5,661 nucleotides of DNA, taken from the NCBI GenBank assembly GCA_002360295.1, contig DEQI01000178.1, forward strand, positions 1 through 5,661, read 5' to 3'. How positions within the stretch are numbered: position 1 is the stretch's first letter; each line of letters begins with the position of its first letter. Source of the DNA: Planococcaceae bacterium UBA3370 (GTDB lineage: Bacteria > Bacillota > Bacilli > Bacillales_A > Planococcaceae). The translations under genes were made by a program, and so were the position numbers. A model generated the notes under the pieces. It searched no databases. It was not told the DNA's origin and saw nothing but the letters and a program-made list of their open reading frames with translations. Shown one piece after another: positions 1 to 5,592 of this stretch.

Positions 1-113
1 AAAGGTAAATCAACACGCTTGCATAATTTCTTTATTATTTGAATGGTATTTTTAAAGCTGTCTACGTGTAGTTCAATCACTATTTCAGGAGATATTGTAT
101 AAAATCTGGAGAA
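1..113 (-). other. open reading frame fragment at left edge, unidentified
   Basis: A minus-strand frame stays open from an in-frame TGA at 114-116 to the left edge of the window, about 37 codons. Its peptide includes the stretches SPEIVIELHVDSFKN and IIKKLCKRVDLPF. It has no ATG; the only conventional alternative start is a GTG at 78-80, and no good Shine-Dalgarno sequence precedes it. It lies just beyond the tctA terminator, so it would need its own promoter, and I do not see a convincing one. It could be the start of a small gene, a decayed remnant, or a chance open frame. I do not recognise the family. Confidence 0.2.
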
Positions 114-150
114 TCAATAAACATGATGAACCTGTTTGAAAGAAGACAAA

Positions 151-190
151 ATAAAAAACATACTCATTTCACAATGAAATGAGTATGTCT
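151..190 (-). terminator. Rho-independent terminator of the tctCBA operon
   Basis: A perfect 13-bp inverted repeat (arms 158-170 and 176-188) encloses a 5-base loop. On the minus strand the stem is followed by a T-run (positions 157-153, then more T-rich sequence). It begins 15 bases past the tctA stop codon, the expected place for an intrinsic terminator closing the transporter operon. The stem is AT-rich, but it is perfect and has a proper U-tract. The plus strand lacks a matching T-run after the stem, so termination is probably one-way. Confidence 0.9.
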
Positions 191-203
191 CTATACATGA
201 TCC

Positions 204-1730
204 TTATCCTTCTTCATTAATGATAACGTTTTTACCGCGTAACTTTAAAAGTAACGGAATGCAAATCCATAATACAGCCACTATTAAAAAGACTAAAGAT
301 ATAGGTTTTTCAACAAAAATGCTGTATTCGCCGTTTGAAATAGTTAATGCACGGCGCATATTATTTTCAATCATCGGCCCTAGCACTAACGCTAAAACCA
401 TTGGCGCAACTGGAAAATCATTTTTGGAGAAATAATAGCCTAAAACACCACAGCCTAGCAACAATAATAAATCAAATGTAGTGTATTGAACTGCATACAC
501 ACCAAAAATTGAAATAGCAATAATAATGGGTAATAAATATTTCTTCGGTGTTTGGATAATCTTCGCAAAAACACGCACTAAAGGCATATTTAATACTAAT
601 AGCATTAGGTTGCCTAAAAACATACTTGCAATAAGTCCCCAAGCCACCTGTGGATGCTCTTCAAATAATAATGGACCTGGCTGAATGTTATACATAATAA
701 AGGCACCCATTAAAATAGCTGTAGTACCCGATCCTGGAATACCTAAAGTTAATAGGGGAATCATGGCACCACCTGAAGCAGCATTGTTTGCAGATTCTGG
801 TGATGCTACCCCTGCAATATTTCCTTTACCAAATGAGTCTGGCTTTTTACTAATTTTTTTCTCGGCAATATAGGCAAAGAATGAAGCTAATGTTGCCCCT
901 GCTCCTGGCAATACGCCTAAAAAGAAGCCGAGTAAAGACCCACGAGCAATTGGAGCAGCACTTTCTTTTAAGTCCTGCTTAGTTGGTAAAATTCGGTTTA
1001 TTTTCGCAATCGGCTCGTCATTGCCGTCCTTTTCGAAAATCGTTTTAAATACTTCACCTAAAGCAAATAACCCTACTGCTACAGTTAAAAACTCAATACC
1101 GCTAAAAAGTACAGGTTGATCATATGTAAAGCGTGCAATGCCTGAAACGGCGTCAATCCCTATTGTCCCTAATAATAAACCTAGTACCGTCATAATTAAT
1201 GCTTTCGTAATCGATTTACCAGCTAAGCCACTTACTGCAGCTAAGCCTAGTAACATTAACGAAAAATACTCAGCTGGCCCAAAATTAATAGCCACCTTTG
1301 ATAGAGGTCGAGCTAATAATATTAAACCAATTAATGCTACAATCCCTGCAACGAAAGAGCCAATTGCTGCAATGGATAATGCTGCACCCGCTCTACCTTG
1401 ACGCGCCATTTGGTAACCATCTAATGTTGTAACGACTGAAGATGATTCCCCTGGCGTATTCAATAAAATGGATGTTGTAGATCCACCATACATCGCACCG
1501 TAGTAGACACCCGCTAGTAAGATGATTGAACTAGTAGCAGCCATTTCTAAAGGTAGCCCAGATGTTAATGAAGCTGTAACCGGAATTAATAAGGCTACTC
1601 CACTCATCGGTCCGATACCTGGTAAAACACCAACTGCAGTACCGATAATAACTCCTAATAAGGCAAATAAAATATTATGCCATTGAAACGCTATTGCAAA
1701 GCCATCCATTAAATATTGTATAGTTTCCAT
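204..1730 (-). CDS. tctA: tripartite tricarboxylate transporter, large membrane subunit TctA
   Basis: This is the large channel-forming subunit of a TctABC secondary transporter, which imports citrate or a related carboxylate handed over by the TctC binding protein and is normally driven by an ion gradient. The protein has 508 residues, the usual length for the family, and is almost entirely hydrophobic helices. Family signatures are visible in both halves: GVLPGIGP at 34-41, YGGSTTSILLNTPGESSS at 81-98 and DGYQMARQGRAGAA at 104-117, then GVLPGAGAT at 272-280, SPESANNAASGGAMIP at 310-325 and LGIPGSGTTAIL at 329-340. The paired glycine/proline motifs reflect the internal duplication of the fold. 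The start is supported by AAGGGGG at 1739-1745, 8 nt upstream of the ATG. It lies 19 nt downstream of tctB in the same operon and is followed by a terminator. The frame appears intact. The exact substrate cannot be read from sequence. Confidence 0.96.
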   Translation of the reverse strand: METIQYLMDGFAIAFQWHNILFALLGVIIGTAVGVLPGIGPMSGVALLIPVTASLTSGLPLEMAATSSIILLAGVYYGAMYGGSTTSILLNTPGESSSVVTTLDGYQMARQGRAGAALSIAAIGSFVAGIVALIGLILLARPLSKVAINFGPAEYFSLMLLGLAAVSGLAGKSITKALIMTVLGLLLGTIGIDAVSGIARFTYDQPVLFSGIEFLTVAVGLFALGEVFKTIFEKDGNDEPIAKINRILPTKQDLKESAAPIARGSLLGFFLGVLPGAGATLASFFAYIAEKKISKKPDSFGKGNIAGVASPESANNAASGGAMIPLLTLGIPGSGTTAILMGAFIMYNIQPGPLLFEEHPQVAWGLIASMFLGNLMLLVLNMPLVRVFAKIIQTPKKYLLPIIIAISIFGVYAVQYTTFDLLLLLGCGVLGYYFSKNDFPVAPMVLALVLGPMIENNMRRALTISNGEYSIFVEKPISLVFLIVAVLWICIPLLLKLRGKNVIINEEG

Positions 1731-1749
1731 TTACATTTCCCCCTTTCTA

Positions 1750-2214
1750 CTAAAATGGTAACCCTGGTAGTGAACCACCTAGAACATTTACAAATCCAAA
1801 ATAAATAATGCATGAAAATGCTGCCGCTACGAGAATGGTAGAAATCCATTTCCCTCTTTCTAGCGTTTGGAATCCAATGACTAGGAACACGAACGTCGTA
1901 ATTAAGTATCCTAATTTATCTAATAATAGAACGTACCCTAAAGCTGCAATAAATATAATGAAAAAATTCTTATAGTTAGGGGATTTTATATCTTCTTTCT
2001 CCCCTACAATGTTATATGTAGCTCGGTGCCTAATCGTTTCAATAAACAATAAAACACTTAATAGTATAAGAATAATGCCTAAGCCAATCGGAAAGGTGCT
2101 AGGTCCGATTTGTGAGCCGTACGCACTTTCTGAAATTTTTTGTGATTCCACAACAACAAGAATACCTAAAGCAAGAAACACAACACTTGCAATTCGATCA
2201 AATTTTAAATTCAT
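1750..2214 (-). CDS. tctB: tripartite tricarboxylate transporter, small membrane subunit TctB
   Basis: This is the small, poorly conserved membrane subunit that partners TctA. The 154-residue length is normal for the family. Four hydrophobic segments are visible: about 8-24, 37-61 (with the typical GPSTFPIGLGI motif), about 83-115 (a long stretch broken around DKLGYLITTF, which is characteristic of the family), and about 122-148. The C terminus, VLGGSLPGLPF, matches the usual short LG-x-x-LP ending. It sits between tctC (58 nt upstream) and tctA (19 nt downstream), the standard gene order. The start is fixed by a near-perfect Shine-Dalgarno AGGAGGTGG at 2222-2230, 7 nt from the ATG. Identification relies partly on the neighbours because TctB proteins diverge quickly. 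Confidence 0.93.
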   Translation of the reverse strand: MNLKFDRIASVVFLALGILVVVESQKISESAYGSQIGPSTFPIGLGIILILLSVLLFIETIRHRATYNIVGEKEDIKSPNYKNFFIIFIAALGYVLLLDKLGYLITTFVFLVIGFQTLERGKWISTILVAAAFSCIIYFGFVNVLGGSLPGLPF

Positions 2215-2221
2215 TGTTGTT

Positions 2222-2238
2222 CCACCTCCTAAAAGGAG
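2222..2238 (-). promoter_or_regulatory. tctB Shine-Dalgarno within a small hairpin
   Basis: Read on the minus strand, CTCCT (2238-2234), a TTT loop and AGGAG (2230-2226) form a 5-bp hairpin whose right arm is the core of the tctB ribosome binding site AGGAGGTGG. Folding would hide the site until ribosomes or an alternative structure open it. The complementarity is seen directly. Any role in setting TctB levels is inference, and a 3-base loop makes the structure only moderately stable. Confidence 0.4.
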
Positions 2239-2239
2239 A

Positions 2240-2263
2240 TGCGAGCATCTATTTGTGCTCGCA
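2240..2263 (-). repeat. intercistronic stem-loop between tctC and tctB
   Basis: A perfect 8-bp inverted repeat, TGCGAGCA at 2240-2247 and TGCTCGCA at 2256-2263, encloses an 8-base loop. On the transcript it starts 9 nt after the tctC stop codon. It is GC-rich compared with its surroundings. No run of T follows directly (the next bases read TCTCCTTTT), so it is not a standard terminator. Such structures after the binding-protein gene of a transport operon often stabilise the upstream mRNA segment or partly attenuate transcription, giving more binding protein than membrane subunit. That role is inferred here. Confidence 0.65.
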
Positions 2264-2272
2264 CCTACTACG

Positions 2273-3304
2273 TTACTTTTGCATACCTAAAGCCGTTAAG
2301 ATTTCAGTAATTGTTCCTTCTTGTTCTTCAAGGAATTTAGTGAAATCATCACCTACACGGAAGTCTTGCTCCCATCCGTTACGATTTAATTCTTCTTTCC
2401 ATTCTTCTTTTTCATTGAGGGCAGTTAATTTTTCAATCCAATAGTTTTTAGCCGTATCAGACATATCTTTTGGACCGAATATACCGCGCCAAATTGTAAA
2501 TTCTGTATTGATACCTAAATCATAAAGTGTAGGTACATCTTCTAAACCCTCAATCGCCACTTTTTCTGGAGATGTAACTGCTAAAACTCGAACATCCCCA
2601 CTCTTCACATAAGAAGTAACTGTTGAAATATCGGTTCCAATGGCTTCTGCATTATTACCTAATAGCGCTGCCATTGCTTCACCGCCACCGTCATAGGAAA
2701 CATATTTTACTGCCTTAGGATCAATACCGTATTCAAACGCTGGTAAAATCGTCACTAAATGGTCCATTGAACCTGGTGCAGAGCCGCCAGCCAATGTAAT
2801 AGCACTTGGATCAGCTTTAATAGCATCTAATAGTTCTGTTAAGCTTTTATAAGGTGAATCTGCACGTACAACGATTGCACCAAAGTCTTTTGTTACTTGT
2901 GCAAGTGGTGTTGTATCTTTATAACCATACGGGCTGTTACCTTCAGCCTTTAAATTATTAATTAAAATAGGTGGAGATTTGACCATTAGCATATAATCGT
3001 TTTTCGCTTCTTTCGTTGCGAACGTTGCCATAAATACAGCACCGCCACCACCTGGTTTGTTTTCAATTGTAATCGGTTTTTCAATTAATTTTGTTTCATT
3101 CATAACTTTAGCAATTGAACGTGCTGTTAAATCCCAGCCTCCACCCGCTCCAGATGGTGCTACAATTGTTAAGTTATTTTTTGGATACTCCCCTTTACTG
3201 CTCGTATCACCGTCAGCCTTTTCTCCACTATCGCTACATGCCGCTAAACCTAGCGTAAGCGCCGCTGCCGAAAACAGTGTCAGTAGTTTATTTCGCATTG
3301 ACAT
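2273..3304 (-). CDS. tctC: tripartite tricarboxylate transporter, substrate-binding lipoprotein TctC
   Basis: This is the extracellular solute receptor of the TctABC system, tethered to the outer face of the membrane, which captures a carboxylate and delivers it to TctAB. The 343-residue protein starts with a lipoprotein signal peptide: positive residues at 4-6, a hydrophobic core at 7-20, and the lipobox LAAC with the lipidated cysteine at residue 23, followed by a Ser/Gly/Asp-rich linker to about residue 40. The mature part carries TctC/Bug family hallmarks: LTIVAPSGAGGGWDLTAR at 45-62, ENKPGGGGAV at 81-90, GGSAPGSMDH at 173-182, and the WRGIFGPKDM segment at 272-281. ATG at 3304 is preferred over the ATG two codons later because GGGAGGGG at 3313-3320 is 8 nt away. 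It is the first gene of the operon. Substrate identity is not determined; citrate or another di- or tricarboxylate is likely from the family and the adjacent sensor. Confidence 0.95.
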   Translation of the reverse strand: MSMRNKLLTLFSAAALTLGLAACSDSGEKADGDTSSKGEYPKNNLTIVAPSGAGGGWDLTARSIAKVMNETKLIEKPITIENKPGGGGAVFMATFATKEAKNDYMLMVKSPPILINNLKAEGNSPYGYKDTTPLAQVTKDFGAIVVRADSPYKSLTELLDAIKADPSAITLAGGSAPGSMDHLVTILPAFEYGIDPKAVKYVSYDGGGEAMAALLGNNAEAIGTDISTVTSYVKSGDVRVLAVTSPEKVAIEGLEDVPTLYDLGINTEFTIWRGIFGPKDMSDTAKNYWIEKLTALNEKEEWKEELNRNGWEQDFRVGDDFTKFLEEQEGTITEILTALGMQK

Positions 3305-3335
3305 GAATCATTCCCCTCCCAAATACGCGCTTATT

Positions 3336-3349
3336 TGTAAACGCTCTCT
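3336..3349 (+). promoter_or_regulatory. CcpA binding site (cre) upstream of tctC
   Basis: TGTAAACGCTCTCT matches the Bacillus cre consensus TGWAANCGNTNWCA at 13 of 14 positions; only the final A is replaced by T. It lies 32-45 nt upstream of the tctC start codon, between any likely promoter and the ribosome binding site. CcpA with HPr-Ser-P bound there would block elongation or initiation. Carbon catabolite repression is known for carboxylate transporters such as citM of Bacillus subtilis, so the function fits. Binding itself is inferred. Confidence 0.7.
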
Positions 3350-3412
3350 TTATTAAAATACATTTTTAAAAGAATGGATATATTTCGAAAATATTGTCTT
3401 TAAGTTTTATAT

Positions 3413-3436
3413 TATTCATTTTGTTCATACTGTTCA
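3413..3436 (-). promoter_or_regulatory. three 9-bp-phased direct repeats, candidate response-regulator operator
   Basis: Read on the minus strand the sequence contains TGAACA (3436-3431), TGAACA (3427-3422) and TGAATA (3418-3413), each starting exactly 9 bases after the previous one and followed directly by TATAAA. Direct repeats close to one helical turn apart, just upstream of a -10-like element, are typical of activator sites. The CitB-class regulator encoded next door is the obvious candidate to bind here. The repeats are seen directly; the binding partner is inferred. Confidence 0.45.
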
Positions 3437-3438
3437 CA

Positions 3439-3454
3439 GCGCTTTTAAAAGCGC
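3439..3454. repeat. perfect 16-bp palindrome GCGCTTTTAAAAGCGC
   Basis: A fully symmetric 16-base palindrome with no loop sits 3 bp upstream of the outermost TGAACA repeat. Its right end runs into a second near-palindrome, GCGCATGTGC (3451-3460), and the short palindrome TGTGCACA (3456-3463). No T-run follows on either strand, so it is not a terminator. The position upstream of the presumed tct promoter suggests a dimeric protein operator. One arrangement (minus strand, TAAAAGCGCTGTGA) also matches the cre consensus at 12 of 14 positions, but it lacks two of the conserved G/C bases. Confidence 0.5.
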
Positions 3455-3488
3455 ATGTGCACACGTTTAGCTTCGGAAGAAACTTCGA

Positions 3489-3528
3489 ACGCACTAATAC
3501 CTGACATAGATATTACCGATTCGTGCGT
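3489..3528. repeat. spaced inverted repeat ACGCACTAAT / ATTCGTGCGT
   Basis: ACGCACTAAT at 3489-3498 and ATTCGTGCGT at 3519-3528 are inverted copies agreeing at 9 of 10 positions, with a 20-base spacer. Their centres are 30 bp apart, close to three helical turns, so two protein dimers or monomers would lie on the same DNA face. Function is unknown; an upstream operator of the tct operon is possible. Confidence 0.35.
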
Positions 3529-3563
3529 AATTTAAATAAGCGAATATATATTTCCTAAACAAT

Positions 3564-3612
3564 AAAAAAAGTACGCAATTGTTAAATTATTCAACAATTG
3601 CGTACCTTTTTC
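3564..3612 (-). terminator. terminator of the sensor-regulator operon, probably bidirectional
   Basis: A perfect 13-bp stem (3571-3583 and 3593-3605) with a 9-base loop lies 38 nt past the regulator stop codon. On the minus strand it is followed by seven T (3570-3564). On the plus strand it is followed by a T-rich tract (3607-3611), so it may also work in reverse. It separates transcription of the two-component genes from the tct operon, so tctCBA needs its own promoter. Confidence 0.9.
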
Positions 3613-3643
3613 ATTTCATTCACTTCTTATAAAGACTACTCAG

Positions 3644-4327
3644 TTACTTTATAAAATAACATCTTTCTGGTCTGCCTACAGAGCCGTATATATGCTCTAC
3701 ATAAATAATTTTCTCTTCCATTAGATGCTCTAAATAGCGTCGTGCTGTTGTACGGCTAATGCCTAGCTCCCGTCCTAAACCTTCAGCAGTGATCCCATCA
3801 TTGCAAGTAGTAAGAAAGTTAATGACTTTTGTTTTCGTTACGGAATCGATCCCCTTAGGACTCGTTTCTCTCGATTCTTCGTTAATCGAAAAATTGTTCC
3901 ATAGGCGTTGAATCTCATTGCCGTTTAATTTTTCAGTAGCGTTTAAGATTTCCTTTTTTTCTTTATATTTTTGCATACAGTCTATAAATCGTTGGAGTGT
4001 TAGTGGCTTTAATAAAAAATCCTCTACCCCACTTGAATACGCTTTCTTGACAATTTCTACTTCTGCAGCAGCTGTAATTAAAATAATATCTGTTTCCATA
4101 TTCATTTGGTTAATATAATCTATTAGCTCCGTGCCTAATTTATCTGGAAAATAGATATCTAACAGAATCAAATTAGGCTTCAATGTATCTAACCAAATTT
4201 TCGCTTCTTCAATTGTATGGGACATCCCGATTGTTTTAAATCCATCCAATTGTTCAAGAAACTTCTCATGAATTCTAGCAATACGTACATCATCTTCAAC
4301 GATTAACACTTCTATATTTTTTTCCAT
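3644..4327 (-). CDS. CitB/DcuR/MalR-class response regulator
   Basis: This is the cytoplasmic DNA-binding partner of the upstream sensor kinase, and it most likely activates carboxylate uptake genes such as tctCBA. The 227-residue length is normal for this class. The receiver domain (about 4-120) has the acidic pair D12/D13, phosphoacceptor D57 within LILLDIYFPD, T85 and K107 in LLKPL, so all key residues are present. After a linker rich in charged residues, the C-terminal region (about 164-227) is a winged helix-turn-helix (GITAEGLGRELGISRTTARRYLEHL) ending in the class-typical GSVGRPERCYFIK. The ribosome binding site GAGGGG (4336-4341) overlaps the last codons of the kinase gene and is 8 nt from the ATG; the gap between the genes is 5 nt, which suggests translational coupling. 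The subtype (CitT, MalR or DctR) is unresolved. Confidence 0.94.
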   Translation of the reverse strand: MEKNIEVLIVEDDVRIARIHEKFLEQLDGFKTIGMSHTIEEAKIWLDTLKPNLILLDIYFPDKLGTELIDYINQMNMETDIILITAAAEVEIVKKAYSSGVEDFLLKPLTLQRFIDCMQKYKEKKEILNATEKLNGNEIQRLWNNFSINEESRETSPKGIDSVTKTKVINFLTTCNDGITAEGLGRELGISRTTARRYLEHLMEEKIIYVEHIYGSVGRPERCYFIK

Positions 4328-4332
4328 ACCAA

Positions 4333-5592
4333 TTACCCCTCTTTAGGAATAGAAACAATAAATAGTGCTCCCCCTAATTCCCCGTTTTCAATAGCAATAG
4401 AGCCATTTAATTTTTTTAAATTCTCGTTCACAATATATAACCCATATCCGCGCGTTTCCTTATCTTTTGTTGAATGTTTCAGCTTAAAGATGTTACTGAC
4501 TACTTTCTCATCAATACCACTTCCGGAATCCTCTATTTCACATATGACTTCTTTTTCATATTCATATATGTATATTCGAACAATGCGCTCTTCCTCATCT
4601 AAATCTTCAACGGCCTCAAATGCATTCATCACTAAATTACCTAAAATAGAAATTAATAAATGCTTTTCAAGGTGCTGACCTAATTTTCCACAATTGCTAT
4701 CCTCATCTAATATGAGCTTTACTTTGAGTTCCTTTGCCCGATTATAAAAACCGATCATTAAGCCACTAATAAAGGTATCTTTAATAAGCTCATTTATAAA
4801 CGAGATTAATGCGTGATTTCCTAGACGCTCTGAGTGAATTAACGATAATGCTTCTTCATATTCCTTTAATTGTAGTAACCCCGAAATGGTATAAAGGAAA
4901 TTATTATACTCATGTGTTTGGGCACGTAATGATTCGATATATTGTTTTACTTGGGAGAGTTCATTAGCGACTAAGTCCATTTCTTCAAATGGGCGGAAGC
5001 TTGAAACAGCCCCAATCACTTCCCCTTTATTAATAATCGGTATTCTGTTGACTAAAGTTTTGACACCGTTAATCGTCATCATGCGGTCTAGTTGCTCATG
5101 GCCTGACTCTATTACCTTTAGTAAACGAGTATTAGGAATGACCGAGCGAATATTTTTGCCTACTACAGAATCTTCACTATGTAAAATAGCATTAGCCGAT
5201 TGGTTGCTTAATGTGATAGTCCCCTTAGCATCTACCATTATAATCCCTTCACGAATCGACTCTAAAATAGCATTTCGCTCCGTCAAAATTTTCACGATTT
5301 CCTGTGGCTCGTGATTTAATAGTTGCTTCTTTATTTTATTAGATAAATAGGTAGAGATGATGATGGACAGTACAACAGTAATAATAAATAAAATGAGTAA
5401 ATAACGACCATAATTAATATTCGTAGAAAAAATATTTTCATATAAATATCCTACGGAAACGACACCGATAATTTTCCCATTTTCATCTTTTATAGGGGCT
5501 TTCCCACGTAAAGCCTCCCCTAATGTTCCTTCTGCAACCGAAATATATGCTTCCCCTTGAACTAATGCTTTATAGTTATCATCCCCGACCAT
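4333..5592 (-). CDS. CitA/DcuS-class sensor histidine kinase, 5' end missing or frameshifted
   Basis: This is a membrane sensor that autophosphorylates on histidine and passes phosphate to the adjacent regulator. The frame gives 419 residues, about 110 fewer than typical family members (about 530-545). Residues 1-56 match only the end of the extracellular PAS-like ligand-binding domain (YISVAEGTLGEALRGKAPI at 16-34, IIGVVSVGYL at 41-50). The second membrane helix is at about 62-83, a cytoplasmic PAS domain at about 106-200, a Spo0B-like H-box LRAQTHEYNNFLYTISGLL with phosphoacceptor H227, and an ATPase domain with N319/N323, DSGSGI at 355-360 and RGYGLYIV at 381-388. The first helix and most of the sensor fold are absent. 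The ATG at 5592 is preceded by GAGG at 5-nt spacing but lies within a conserved KMVGDDN motif, so it is unlikely to be the native start. The real gene probably extends right in another frame. Confidence 0.88.
   Translation of the reverse strand: MVGDDNYKALVQGEAYISVAEGTLGEALRGKAPIKDENGKIIGVVSVGYLYENIFSTNINYGRYLLILFIITVVLSIIISTYLSNKIKKQLLNHEPQEIVKILTERNAILESIREGIIMVDAKGTITLSNQSANAILHSEDSVVGKNIRSVIPNTRLLKVIESGHEQLDRMMTINGVKTLVNRIPIINKGEVIGAVSSFRPFEEMDLVANELSQVKQYIESLRAQTHEYNNFLYTISGLLQLKEYEEALSLIHSERLGNHALISFINELIKDTFISGLMIGFYNRAKELKVKLILDEDSNCGKLGQHLEKHLLISILGNLVMNAFEAVEDLDEEERIVRIYIYEYEKEVICEIEDSGSGIDEKVVSNIFKLKHSTKDKETRGYGLYIVNENLKKLNGSIAIENGELGGALFIVSIPKEG

Larger units (their letters stand above)
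3305..3570. other. tctCBA upstream regulatory region
   Basis: This non-coding stretch lies between the regulator's terminator and tctC. It holds a cre-like site, three 9-bp-phased direct repeats, a 16-bp palindrome and two further inverted repeats, each listed separately where supported. A possible -10 (TATAAA on the minus strand, 3406-3411) follows directly after the direct repeats, but there is no good -35 at normal spacing; the best match, TGAACA at 3431-3436, is 19 nt away. This suits a promoter that depends on an activator. I see no gene on either strand. Confidence 0.6.

Noticed and set aside
123..179. Plus-strand mini-ORF starting ATGATGAACCTG, 18 codons, preceded by GGAG
   Set aside because: It runs into the tctA terminator stem, the GGAG is 11 nt away, and the peptide has no recognisable character; it is most likely chance.
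1138..1401. Plus-strand open frame of 87 codons inside tctA
   Set aside because: It is the antisense reflection of a hydrophobic membrane protein gene, with no ribosome binding site and no family features.
2009..2444. Overlapping plus-strand open frames opposite tctB and tctC
   Set aside because: They lie antisense to clearly conserved genes, lack proper ribosome binding sites, and their translations look like shadows of the real genes.
3439..3454. The 16-bp palindrome as an intrinsic terminator
   Set aside because: It has no loop and no T-run on either side, and the real terminator of the upstream operon is already present at 3564-3612.
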